Positions 28,101 to 36,001 of a stretch of 53,085 nt of DNA are shown in pieces. Position 1 is the stretch's first letter, and each line of letters opens with the position of its first letter. Below the pieces are notes generated by a model, which saw only the letters and a program-made list of their open reading frames with translations, did no database searches and had not been told where the DNA came from. The stretch covers positions 1 to 53,085 of the forward strand of contig QWQG01000149.1 in assembly GCA_003670925.1 (NCBI GenBank). Reading direction: 5' to 3'. This stretch comes from Planctomycetota bacterium. GTDB lineage: Bacteria > Planctomycetota > Planctomycetia > Planctomycetales > Planctomycetaceae. The translations under genes were made by a program, and so were the position numbers.

Positions 28101-29882
28101 GAGCCATCCGTCCGGTCCCCAGATAAACGTATTAAGGGTCTCGTGTGTGTCCTCCCACCCAAATCCATCCCGCAGCACGATGCTTCCGGGCGGTACATCT
28201 TTCGGGAATTTGACTGCTGTTTGCCCTGTGTCGCTCAGGCTGCGATCGTCTTGCGTGATTCCTTCATCAGGCACGTCATCGCCATTGCGATCAGGGATAA
28301 ACATGAGATAAGGAGCGGCCCCAATGTAGACCCCACCAAAGCCAACTTCCATCCCGCTGACAAGGTTCAGACCCTCAATGAACGTCTTTGAAGTATCAAA
28401 AACACCATCGCCGGTCGTGTCTTCAAAGATCAAAATTTTATCTTTGCCTTCGCCAGCAGGAGCACGCAGCGGATAAGTGTGCGCTTCCGCAACCCACAAT
28501 CGTCCTTTGTGATCAAAACACATAGCCACGGGCTGATGCACCAGTGGTTCACCAGCGGCAAGCTGCACCTTAAAGCCCGGTGGCACAGTCATGTTCTTCG
28601 CGGCATCTCCCGGCGACAATCCTGCGGCCGTATCTTTTCGCTTTTGGGGTTGAGCCTGCTTGAATTCTTCAGCAGTCACCGCCTGCGCCACATGCCTTAA
28701 AACATTGGCCCCTTTCATCCCGCCGCAGACAATATCGCTGAGGCCATCTTGATTGAGATCTGTGACAGCAAGTCCACGCCCAATCCCCGCTTCGCCGTCG
28801 GCAAGATGAGGGATGTAATCGATGCTACCATCTTCATTGCGGCTGAGTTCAAACCAGTAAACTACCGCACCCGCATCCCACATCGGGCTTTGGGCATGGT
28901 GTGACCAGTAGGTTTTTCCCGTAACAATGTCGAGCAATCCATCGCCGTTCATGTCGGCAAGTTTGACCGCGTGAAGTTCGGTGAACAGAATTCCGTAGGG
29001 GCTGTCTGCTTTTGTTGTGCCGAGCAACAGATGTTGTTCGAAGTCAATTTCCCCGTCAGCATTGGTACCCGTGTTTTCGTACCATGCCAGACCAAAATCA
29101 TGGGCACTCAATGCGGTAATAATGTCCGCATCCTGATCTCCATCAACATCGTAAGCGAACATGTCTGAGCCGGCGCGAGCGAACGGATACTTATGGAATT
29201 CCCAGATGGCTTCCACCGTTGCCTGAGCCGGTTGTTCCATCCAACCATCTGTGGCAATCATGTCGATGCGTCCGTCGGAGTTCACATCGCCTAAACCCAA
29301 TCCATGGCCAAACGGATGAGGCGCAGTCGGTTCAGAAATTGAGAAAAACTGCCACTCAGCAAGTGGATCTGCTGCCTGCGGAACATAGAAGCCGTAGTTG
29401 CCTTTTCGCGTGCACACAAGTTCTGGCACACCGTCGCCAGTGATGTCCGCAAACTGCGGCGCTTCGTTGCCAACGGAATCAGCCACCTGATGTTTTTCCC
29501 ACAGTCTCGTCAGCCCATCGTTGCCCGGATTTTGATAGACGTAGGCTGCCGTGCCGGGAAAGCCCACGACCAAAATGTCGTTCGCACCATCTTCGTCGAA
29601 GTCGTAAACCCAGTTGAAAAAATTGTCAGCGTAGCCTTCGCGATTCTGAGGTACCGCAGCGTAGATTTCCTGCTTCACAGTGAATTCAGGGCCGGCGTAC
29701 CAGTGCGGTCCGTAGACGATATCCATCGTGCCGTCAGCATTTAGATCGCCCGCGGCGATGCCTTCCGCGTAGTACACATCCGATAATTGCTGCCTCGCAA
29801 ACGAATGCAATTGGAATTCTTGAGCCGTCACAGGGGACACAATTGGCAGAAGTAAACAAATCGCCAAGACACGCATGGTCAT
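25176..29882 (-). CDS. Giant secreted FG-GAP / membrane-bound-dehydrogenase / cytochrome c / CBM protein
   Basis: A 1568-residue planctomycete-type protein with a signal peptide (MRVLAICLLLPIVSPVTAQ). Domains in order: FG-GAP/VCBS repeats at about 35-410, with calcium-loop patterns such as GDLNADGTMDIV and DVNSDGRIDMIA; a putative dehydrogenase propeller at about 430-820 beginning PPGFKVQLAAGEP and containing RLWVAEAHTYPLR; HEAT-like helical repeats at about 840-1240; a single-haem cytochrome c domain with CQNCH near 1281 and GRTISGLLKQESDSALTIQ after it; and a C-terminal carbohydrate-binding-like sandwich (about 1425-1565). This is the PVC TIGR02604/TIGR02603 architecture. It likely works outside the cytoplasm in oxidising a bound carbohydrate or alcohol and passing electrons to the haem. 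ATG 29876 is an alternative start. Confidence 0.85.
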   Translation of the reverse strand: MTMRVLAICLLLPIVSPVTAQEFQLHSFARQQLSDVYYAEGIAAGDLNADGTMDIVYGPHWYAGPEFTVKQEIYAAVPQNREGYADNFFNWVYDFDEDGANDILVVGFPGTAAYVYQNPGNDGLTRLWEKHQVADSVGNEAPQFADITGDGVPELVCTRKGNYGFYVPQAADPLAEWQFFSISEPTAPHPFGHGLGLGDVNSDGRIDMIATDGWMEQPAQATVEAIWEFHKYPFARAGSDMFAYDVDGDQDADIITALSAHDFGLAWYENTGTNADGEIDFEQHLLLGTTKADSPYGILFTELHAVKLADMNGDGLLDIVTGKTYWSHHAQSPMWDAGAVVYWFELSRNEDGSIDYIPHLADGEAGIGRGLAVTDLNQDGLSDIVCGGMKGANVLRHVAQAVTAEEFKQAQPQKRKDTAAGLSPGDAAKNMTVPPGFKVQLAAGEPLVHQPVAMCFDHKGRLWVAEAHTYPLRAPAGEGKDKILIFEDTTGDGVFDTSKTFIEGLNLVSGMEVGFGGVYIGAAPYLMFIPDRNGDDVPDEGITQDDRSLSDTGQTAVKFPKDVPPGSIVLRDGFGWEDTHETLNTFIWGPDGWLYGCHGVFTHSKVGKPGAADKDRLPLNAAVWRYHPQKDVFEAFMNGTSNPWGVDFNDKGQAFLTACVIPHLWHVIQGGRYFRQGGQHFNPYTYDDIKTIADHAHYVGNIADSAWWGHEPKAAGATADAGGGHAHCGAMIYLGDNWPDEYRNQIFFNNVHGNRINCDLLEAEAGSSAMVGHHGKDLLLANDHYFRGINLRYGPDGSVYLIDWYDKHACHRTNPEIWDRSNGRIYRISYGDTARAIFDGSAWTEEQLLAAHEHRNDWHFRTARRLLMERGCSQQAVESLWTMASDDSKAVTLRLRYLWSLHVVGGLTEARVQRLLQDKEAYIRAWTIQLELEDQEISDAVLQQLQELAALDPSAVVRLYLTSALQRLPHNQRWGIASALAMHVEDADDHNLPLMVWYGVEPLVADNPKQAIELALTTKIPTLRRFILRRAAAQNDTLPSVVAALGGTNDGELQILIMDEMMASFEGRVAIPMPAAWQETYEALTKSSEQDVRDRVDQLAVLFGDQRVFGPMRALLADPEQSHVRRRQALDVLVKGQDQETAAVLLSDTVLTNTDLQSAAIKALSTLEHDRTPATLLHHYQQFSNEVRADAVSTIVSRPAWTKLLLTRIAQGDVPSADLHAYHVRQILSFNNAELNELLKAHWGEIRETSTDRKEQVAAWKRELTPKLLAKANPGNGRRVFLKTCQNCHLLFGTGGQIGPDITGSNRANLDYILENMLDPSAIVGRDYQMTVVALRDGRTISGLLKQESDSALTIQTINDKVVVPKSEIEERSLSSVSMMPERQLDPMTKDEVRDLIAYLGSPHQVVLAGPTSPIDAKSGKVLGAIEGESMKIVGKTGGTAVSQNMGGFAADHWSGKDHLWWTGAKPGDKLALEITVEQAGVYDVEIVLTRARDYGIVKLSIDDIVLDAHVDLFNGPEVITTGVLTYANVPLNMGNHRLSLEIMGANADAIRGYMVAVDYVRLVPVEK

Positions 29883-30256
29883 TGCTAAGCACCCCGAATG
29901 ATCGACAGCGAATTTTCAGAAACTGATGTCGCCCCGCAAAAATAACACCCAAGTGGCACATGTTGCCAAAATGCGACAAAAATAGCCACACATTGCATAA
30001 TTCGGTCCACATTATGTTCCTCATATGAATTTCCCGCAGCTTACGCGGGACTCCTCGTCTCGTCTTCGCCCCCCCCCAAAGGATGCGAATCGCTTTTCTA
30101 GAGATCCGCAACTCTTCGCAACATTTTGTGACCTATCCTTTCAACGAACTGGATCGCCCTGAAAATGCAACGTGTGGTGGCACGTCGATTCAGGCGAGCG
30201 GAATTTAAAATTCGCGATCCACACTCGAATCCGTCCTGAATGCTGAACCTCAAACA
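29883..30256. promoter_or_regulatory. Divergent promoter region with short palindromes and a C9 tract
   Basis: 374 bases between two diverging genes, so it should carry both promoters. Visible elements are a hairpin TCCCGC-AGCTTAC-GCGGGA (30032-30050), an AT-rich palindrome GAATTT-A-AAATTC (30201-30213) that could be an operator, and a run of nine C (30069-30077). No clear -35/-10 pair was recognised, and the TGGCA/TTGCCA repeat near 29957 has the wrong spacing for sigma-54. Confidence 0.3.
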
Positions 30257-31630
30257 ATGTCACCTCCCCTGACACAATCTTCATCTTGCGGCGAACTCAC
30301 GGATGATTTTCTGCCTCAATTGCTGGGGCTGAATTCAGCCGACGGGGCCGTGACGTCGCCGTTATGGCAACGCGGAAAAGCGAAAACTTCCCCTTGTGGT
30401 CTGCCATGGTTTCACATTTCGATGTTGACCGGGATTCTGGTGGCGGGACTCATAATCGGAAGGCTTCTGCAGGAATACGCGAGATTTGAAAATGCTCATC
30501 AATCGTTTGGAGCTAAGCTTTTGTGCGGAAACAGTGCCGCAACTTGGGTAGGATTCGGATTTGCCATTTACGGCTGCGTGATTAACCGACGGCTTAAACA
30601 AAAAATCCACAATCACGAACAACTTGGCCCATACTCGCTGCTGGAACTTATCGGCTCTGGTGGGATGGGGGATGTGTATCTTGCGGAGCACCAGTTACTC
30701 AAAAGGAAGTGCGCGATCAAACTGATCCGGAGAGACAAGACTTCCGACCGTCGCATGCTGGCCCGCTTTGAACGCGAAGTCAAAGCCACAGCGCAGTTGA
30801 CACACCTAAATACAGTCCAAGTGTATGACTATGGACGTACTCAGAATGGAACGTTTTACTATGCGATGGAATATCTTGAAGGCTTGAATCTGCGACAGCT
30901 AGTAGATCAGTTTGGACCGCAAACGCCAGCTCGGGTGGTTTATATCCTACGCCAACTGTGCGGTGCGTTGCATGAGGCGCATTGCCGGGGACTTGTGCAT
31001 CGCGATGTGAAGCCCAGTAATATTTTTTTGGCGGAGCGCGGCAATGTTTATGACATTGCAAAACTACTCGATTTTGGCCTCGTGCGACCGGCTCAATTTG
31101 GATCAGATACGATTTGCTGTGTCAGCGGGGAACTTCAGGGATCACCGCAATTCATGTGTCCTGAACAATCGCGTGGTCAGAAGCCTGACTGCCGAGGCGA
31201 CATTTATTCGCTCGCACTAGTAGGCTTTTATTTGCTTTCGGGGCGCGTTCCGTTCGAAGATGACAACCCTGTCGTGTTGGTAGTTGCTCATGCGACGATC
31301 CAACCTCCATCTCTGGAAGATTTTGGAGTAGAGGTACCGTCGGACCTCTCAAACATTATTAAAAAGTGCTTGAGCAAGCATGCCGCAGAGAGGTTTCAGA
31401 CGCCTCGTGAACTCGAGGATGCATTGGATGGCTGCGTCTGTAGCCATGCTTGGTCATGGCGTGATGCCGAAGCGTGGTGGCAACGACATCCGAAACCGGC
31501 TAAAAGTCAAGCCCTCGAACAGACCCAGTTGGCGTTGCAAACCCAAGCGGTTGGCAGTCCCGTCGTAAAAGATCCGGAAGAAACCTTGATTTTTAAAATC
31601 AATCGTTTGGAATTGGAAGGCGTCTTGTGA
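30257..31630 (+). CDS. Transmembrane Ser/Thr protein kinase (Hanks type)
   Basis: A 457-residue protein. Two hydrophobic segments (about 56-72 and 94-110) come before the kinase domain (about 126-395). All catalytic motifs are present: glycine loop IGSGGMGDVYLA, Lys155 in CAIKLI, catalytic loop VHRDVKPSN with Asp249, and DFG at 271-273, followed by GSPQFMCPEQS. The kinase should therefore be active and cytoplasmic. The about 60-residue tail after the domain has no known motif. Having membrane helices before the kinase domain, rather than after it as in PknB-like receptors, is a layout I associate with planctomycetes. ATG 30257 is the first usable start after an in-frame TAA at 30206-30208. 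Its targets are unknown. Confidence 0.88.
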   Translation: MSPPLTQSSSCGELTDDFLPQLLGLNSADGAVTSPLWQRGKAKTSPCGLPWFHISMLTGILVAGLIIGRLLQEYARFENAHQSFGAKLLCGNSAATWVGFGFAIYGCVINRRLKQKIHNHEQLGPYSLLELIGSGGMGDVYLAEHQLLKRKCAIKLIRRDKTSDRRMLARFEREVKATAQLTHLNTVQVYDYGRTQNGTFYYAMEYLEGLNLRQLVDQFGPQTPARVVYILRQLCGALHEAHCRGLVHRDVKPSNIFLAERGNVYDIAKLLDFGLVRPAQFGSDTICCVSGELQGSPQFMCPEQSRGQKPDCRGDIYSLALVGFYLLSGRVPFEDDNPVVLVVAHATIQPPSLEDFGVEVPSDLSNIIKKCLSKHAAERFQTPRELEDALDGCVCSHAWSWRDAEAWWQRHPKPAKSQALEQTQLALQTQAVGSPVVKDPEETLIFKINRLELEGVL

Positions 31631-31680
31631 ATCTCGAAAACTTGTGACGTCAATGGCCAAGCAAGGCGTAACCGTTGTTG

Positions 31681-32325
31681 TCAAAGATTCAATTGAAGCC
31701 ACGTTGAAGGATCATGCGCGACAGGAAAATCATCGCCTACACTCAGCGGCAACTGCCCCAATTCAGTGTCTTCCACGACGACGTAAAACCCCAAGTGGCC
31801 AATCTCAGGCGTCTCCGCAAAGCCGGGTATCTGTCCCGCTGGGATCCAAAGTTCCATTCGATAACCATCGCTGACCGTTTGAACAGAAATCACTACCCTT
31901 TTCGCATCCTGCGGGCGGTGTGTAGAACGTTGCTGAGCCATGTCGATAAACTGTCCGGTCGGAAGGTCATCAGCCGCTTCGTCTGCGGGTAAAATTTGCA
32001 AAGCTGTACAAAATTGAGTCGCCCGATGAACGTTGTTTGTGTGTCTCGTATCAATGCAGACTAACACATAATCGGAATGCTTCAGGTCGTGACGCCGCCC
32101 TGAAATTTCTGATTTCTTGCCATGCACAAGCAACTCCATTGCGAGGCCATCCGGATTCCACGCAAGCCTGACATCAAGGCGCGCTGTGCCTTCATTCATC
32201 GCGGCTGGGACGAAGACGCGAGCGGTATCCGGGAGTTGCATTCGCCTCCCATTTTTTCGAGGTAGATCATCTATTTTTGGAATGGACAGTTGATACTGAA
32301 ACAGAAAAGATGGTGGCACAATCAT
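31681..32325 (-). CDS. Conserved-looking hypothetical, possible CBM9/DOMON-like sandwich
   Basis: A 214-residue protein without signal peptide or membrane helix. Alternating hydrophobic strands are seen, e.g. ARLDVRLAWNPDGLAMELLV, DYVLVCIDTRHTNNVHRA and GYRMELWIPAGQIPGF. The last of these resembles the family-9 carbohydrate-binding or DOMON-type fold, in which a phrase like this closes the sandwich. No catalytic motif is visible. It starts at ATG 32325, sharing ATGA with the stop of the membrane-protein gene before it. It is the last gene of the operon 35161 to 31681, so its product probably works with the SRPBCC and membrane proteins. Confidence 0.6.
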   Translation of the reverse strand: MIVPPSFLFQYQLSIPKIDDLPRKNGRRMQLPDTARVFVPAAMNEGTARLDVRLAWNPDGLAMELLVHGKKSEISGRRHDLKHSDYVLVCIDTRHTNNVHRATQFCTALQILPADEAADDLPTGQFIDMAQQRSTHRPQDAKRVVISVQTVSDGYRMELWIPAGQIPGFAETPEIGHLGFYVVVEDTELGQLPLSVGDDFPVAHDPSTWLQLNL

Positions 32326-32633
32326 GGTTTAGACTCAGCATGCTTTGCCAAAAGTTTGTCCGGAGGAGGTTCGTTGTCAGGCGGCGAAACGGCTTCCATT
32401 TTCATGACAATGGGATACAGCCATCGAGCCCAGAGGAAGTACTGGACCACGAAAAATAGGACCATTCCAAAACCGGCTAACACCATCAGCAAGACACCGG
32501 GGATCACAACGGCCGCCAAGCCGATAAATGCGGCACTCAGGAAAAACCCCACAAATAACGCGATGGCGACAGTGGGTGGCTGAGCCTCGCGCTGCCTTGC
32601 CGCCCGTGCCCTTGGGAGTGGCAACTCGGTCAT
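32322..32633 (-). CDS. Small membrane protein with two helices
   Basis: A 103-residue protein with two hydrophobic segments (about 22-44 and 48-68) joined by a short turn, a basic N-terminus and a Pro/Lys-rich C-terminal tail. The positive-inside rule suggests both ends are cytoplasmic. No family was recognised. It overlaps the genes on both sides by four bases (ATGA at 32630-32633 and 32322-32325), which is strong evidence that it is a real gene and that its translation is coupled to both neighbours. Confidence 0.65.
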   Translation of the reverse strand: MTELPLPRARAARQREAQPPTVAIALFVGFFLSAAFIGLAAVVIPGVLLMVLAGFGMVLFFVVQYFLWARWLYPIVMKMEAVSPPDNEPPPDKLLAKHAESKP

Positions 32634-33088
32634 ACGAGTTTTCCGTGGCGGATAATGTCACTCAACGCATCGTACCGAATCTGCATGCCACTCTGAATGG
32701 ATGTTAACACTTTGGCTTCAGTCAACAGATAGCCGAGCATCCCGCCGGGCGGCTCGAAATTGATCCGATCGATCAGCCGGCACTGTTTGTCAGTAATAAT
32801 TTCAATCCGCTGTTCATGCTTCCATGCCCGCAGTGGTCCTTCCACTTGGTCTTCCATGATCTTGAGATCTTCTACAGTCACATATTCATGAGTCGCTCGC
32901 TGTTTGAATCCAAAGGCCGTGACTCTGAATTCAATCCGACTCCCTAATGTGACGATCGCGGGCGCTGACAGGATTTCCAGCTCCAGATCTGGATCACTGA
33001 TCTGTGCCAAGTTGCCCGTGCGTCCCAAAAATATCCGCAGGTCCGCAGCCGCACATTCAAAGATCGACGATGACAGGGATTCCGGCAT
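32630..33088 (-). CDS. SRPBCC (START-like) ligand-binding family protein
   Basis: A 152-residue protein with the pattern of the SRPBCC/polyketide-cyclase fold. It shows an N-terminal strand and helix (SSSIFECAAADLRIFLGR), a central beta region (RIEFRVTAFGFKQRATHEYV, then WKHEQRIEII), and the late block INFEPPGGMLGYLLT followed by a long C-terminal helix. Such proteins bind hydrophobic ligands in a cavity. The ligand is unknown. The start at ATG 33088 lies four bases after the TPR gene, and its stop overlaps the start of the next gene. Confidence 0.7.
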   Translation of the reverse strand: MPESLSSSIFECAAADLRIFLGRTGNLAQISDPDLELEILSAPAIVTLGSRIEFRVTAFGFKQRATHEYVTVEDLKIMEDQVEGPLRAWKHEQRIEIITDKQCRLIDRINFEPPGGMLGYLLTEAKVLTSIQSGMQIRYDALSDIIRHGKLV

Positions 33089-33092
33089 AATG

Positions 33093-34220
33093 TTAATCCC
33101 GTATAGGTTTCTGGGCCAGAACTTGGTCTAAATGGGCTTGAAGGCTTTGTTTGACATCTTCCGGAGCCAATGTCAGAGCTGTTTCAAGCCATTTTTCTGC
33201 TTCCGCGAACTGCCCATTTTCGGCCAACGCCGCCGCAAGTGTATCAAGTGTATTCCATTGCTTGTACGCAGACATGACGCACGCCTGTTTTGCCAAGGTC
33301 AATGCGCGATTTTTGTTACGGATCGACTCTTCAGGCGCTGTCGCCAGCAACCACGCCAAATCGTTCACCGCTTGGTACGACTTTGGGCTGAACTTGATGG
33401 CGGATTCAAGGTCGACTATCGCTTTGGCGTACTGGTTCATCTCGACGTAGGCAAACGACCGGTTCTCCAACGCATTGACGTACTGCGGGTAGATCTTCAA
33501 CGCCTCCGTAAAATCCCCAACAGCCTTGTCCAATTGGTCAAGTTTCTGATGCACGACTCCGCGATTATTTAATGCTTCTGGGTACTGTGGTACCAGATCC
33601 AATGCTGCTTGCAGATCTGCTAGGGCGTTGTCCTGTTCATCGAGCCCGATGTAAGCCAACGCACGGTTGTTGAGCACAACAGGATTGTTTGCTTCGATCG
33701 TGATGGCTTCGGTAAAGTCCTTAATCGCAGCTTTGTAGTCACTCTGCAGATATCGAACTTGTCCACGATTATTGAGAGCCCCGGCATTACGTGGTTCCAG
33801 CCGCAGACTTTCCGCAAAATCAGCTACGGCCTGCTCATACTTTTTGTGGACGATATAGGCGACGCCACGCAAATGATAGTTCTGTGCGGTCTTCTGTTGC
33901 GCGATCCGCTGCGAGAATGTTTCGATGGCAGTATCAAATGGGACTGCGTCTCTTTCCCAAAGCCAGCCACCCTTCTCAGCAATCCACATCCATTCGCCAT
34001 TTGTCAGCGAGACCGTAAAAACCTCCCCAACGTAACTCTCCCAAACCGTGGCCACAGGCGTCCTCAATTTCGCCTTTTCATGGGTGATAATTACTTGTCT
34101 GCCAATGCGTGGATCCTGCCTGTTCAAATTGATTTCTGCGGGCTGCCCACAGACTTCGGCAGAATTCCCAGAGAAGTAGGAGCACAAGACCACGGCCGCA
34201 AAAAAGCTAAAGCGACTCAT
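33093..34220 (-). CDS. Exported tetratricopeptide-repeat protein
   Basis: A 375-residue protein with a signal peptide (MSRFSFFAAVVLCSYFSG). A short SH3-like beta region follows (about 30-95, with TVWESYVGEVFTVSLTNGEWMWI, of the kind seen in WxG-type bacterial SH3 domains). After that come at least six TPR units of 34 residues (e.g. YEQAVADFAESLRLEPRNAGALNNRG and YKAAIKDFTEAITIEANNPVVLNNRA). It presumably scaffolds protein contacts outside the cytoplasm. It starts at ATG 34220, 29 bases after the DapA-like gene, and heads the coupled SRPBCC-membrane-sandwich set. Confidence 0.8.
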   Translation of the reverse strand: MSRFSFFAAVVLCSYFSGNSAEVCGQPAEINLNRQDPRIGRQVIITHEKAKLRTPVATVWESYVGEVFTVSLTNGEWMWIAEKGGWLWERDAVPFDTAIETFSQRIAQQKTAQNYHLRGVAYIVHKKYEQAVADFAESLRLEPRNAGALNNRGQVRYLQSDYKAAIKDFTEAITIEANNPVVLNNRALAYIGLDEQDNALADLQAALDLVPQYPEALNNRGVVHQKLDQLDKAVGDFTEALKIYPQYVNALENRSFAYVEMNQYAKAIVDLESAIKFSPKSYQAVNDLAWLLATAPEESIRNKNRALTLAKQACVMSAYKQWNTLDTLAAALAENGQFAEAEKWLETALTLAPEDVKQSLQAHLDQVLAQKPIRD

Positions 34221-34249
34221 TCAGCAAATGCCCTAGCGAAAAAAAAGGT

Positions 34250-35161
34250 TCAAAGCGGACATGTTTCTAATAGTTGCGGTAGCGCCGCCCGAATTCTGGC
34301 CGCATGTTGCAAGGTCACAAGCGACAGTGGCGGCGCGACAAGTGGACGACATAAGCCAATCTCGTGCATCGCCTGTTTCAGGCCTGGGATCAGTTTCATC
34401 TGACCGCCATCGTCATAATACACACTTTCAAAGATATGACGAATCAATAATTTTTGTGCGTTAATCCCGGCATGATCGCCTCGTGTCGCGGCTTTGTAAA
34501 GCGAAGTATAGACATGCGGCAAAAAGTTTGCTCCGCCGCATACCCCACCTGCGGCACCTAAGATCACGGCTTCCGCTAAGCGTTCTTCCGGACCCATGAA
34601 AATCTTGAAATCACTCCGTTCACGATGCCGGCCGCAAAGACTCTCAAAGTAGGCCATGTCTCCGCCGCTATCCTTAATTCCGATGATGTTCGGATGCTGC
34701 GATAATGAATCCACGATTTCCGGATCAAGCACAATTCCCACACAGGACGGCATGTTATACAGCATTAAGGGTAAGGGCGATGCCGTGGCAAGTGCGTCAA
34801 ACCAACTTTCTAAAGCTTGCTGGGAAACATCAAAATAAAACGGGGCCGCTGCCACGATCGCCGCCGCGTGGCAGCGTGACGCGTGCGTGGCTAGGGCAAT
34901 CGATGCGGCTAAACATGTCTCAGTGACACCCACCAACACAGGGACTTGCCCGGCGGCTGCTGCGCACGTGAGTTCTATCATTTCGGCCCGCATCTGAGGG
35001 GTCAATGAAGGCCCTTCACCCGTCGTCCCTAGCACGAATAATCCCGAGACTCCTCCTGAAATCAAGTGTTGCACAATTCGACTGACAGCTGGAGCGTCAA
35101 TCTGATCCGCCGCCAGAAGCGGCGAGACAATAGGTGGAATCACACCGGAGAAGCCTGACAT
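34250..35161 (-). CDS. DapA/NanA-family aldolase
   Basis: A 303-residue TIM-barrel protein of the dihydrodipicolinate synthase / N-acetylneuraminate lyase family. Family motifs are present: FVLGTTGEGPSLT (43-55), the catalytic Tyr135 in MLYNMPSCVG and the Schiff-base Lys163 in IIGIKDSGGD. The active-site set is complete, so it should be a pyruvate-dependent aldolase or dehydratase. Whether it makes dihydrodipicolinate or splits a sugar acid cannot be told. Placement with TPR and unknown genes, away from lysine genes, argues mildly for the latter. ATG 35161. Confidence 0.8.
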   Translation of the reverse strand: MSGFSGVIPPIVSPLLAADQIDAPAVSRIVQHLISGGVSGLFVLGTTGEGPSLTPQMRAEMIELTCAAAAGQVPVLVGVTETCLAASIALATHASRCHAAAIVAAAPFYFDVSQQALESWFDALATASPLPLMLYNMPSCVGIVLDPEIVDSLSQHPNIIGIKDSGGDMAYFESLCGRHRERSDFKIFMGPEERLAEAVILGAAGGVCGGANFLPHVYTSLYKAATRGDHAGINAQKLLIRHIFESVYYDDGGQMKLIPGLKQAMHEIGLCRPLVAPPLSLVTLQHAARIRAALPQLLETCPL

Positions 35162-36001
35162 GCGGTTTTGGTGCTTCGCTGAAAAGTGGCCAGCTTAGGG
35201 CAGGGGCAGGGGTCAAATACTTCAGTATGCACGCGAACCAACCCAATGCCTGCCGAATTCATCCTAGAGAAAAATATTTTTCAAGTCCGTCCGCTGCCCC
35301 CTCAGCAAGTCGCTATCCCCCGCGTGGGCTCGCGTGTTGTGTTGCCCGATTTACGAGAATTTGGACATATGCGTTGTTGATCCCCGATATTCTGACAAAT
35401 CCGGCTCCCCAAAAACCTCTAACGCAAACCCGCGCGGAGGATAACTGATGCGAATCCCAAAAAATTAGCGAAACGATGGCGAAATTCAAGCCCCGACGGC
35501 TATTCCGTCCCGTTTGATGTTGATCTGAAATTCAATCAACTTTTTCAAGTTGTCACTCAACATTCTTCACATGTCAGTCCGAAAACCCACGCATCGCGAT
35601 GCAGCAATTCTTGCCGGAGTCTAGCACTTGTCATCCATGGTTTGGCGATAAAGCCTGTGTTGCAAGCAAGTTACAAACGTCACGCTAAGGCAAATTTCAG
35701 TGACAACTACCGTTTTTTTGCGAGAACAGAGACCCAAATCGATAAACAATGTTTGGGTTGACCTTGACTTCAAGGTAAACTTCTTGGCTTGCAAAAAATG
35801 CACGCATTTGAACATTTGAATGCTGTCTGGATTGCTGATTCAAGTTGAGAGCGATTTGTCGACCACAATTTAATTCCGAATCAGACTTTTTGATGGTTGA
35901 ATAGGCAGTGATTTGAAAAGTTTGCGTTGGGTGGGGTATCGCCCACTGAGGCCGCTTCTAAACTCAGGGACTGCTACTTCGATTTTTTCCGAGGAGAAAC
36001 G
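35162..36001. promoter_or_regulatory. 840-base divergent spacer with short perfect palindromes
   Basis: No gene can be supported here: the open frames lack any protein-like pattern. Visible elements are three perfect inverted repeats, CAACTT-TTTC-AAGTTG (35537-35552), GCATCGCGATGC (35591-35602) and ACCTTGA-CT-TCAAGGT (35761-35776). They could be operator sites or small hairpins in the long leader of the SDR gene. The right end carries AGGAG, the ribosome site of the SDR gene. Confidence 0.35.

Noticed and set aside
29950-29975. Sigma-54 promoter (TGGCAC..TTGCC)
   Set aside because: GG and GC are two bases closer than sigma-54 requires.
33759-34403. Long open frame on the plus strand
   Set aside because: Antisense shadow of the TPR gene; no protein-like pattern or start signal.
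35134-35448. 104-codon plus-strand frame in the large spacer
   Set aside because: Starts inside the DapA-like gene on the other strand; low-complexity content with no motif.
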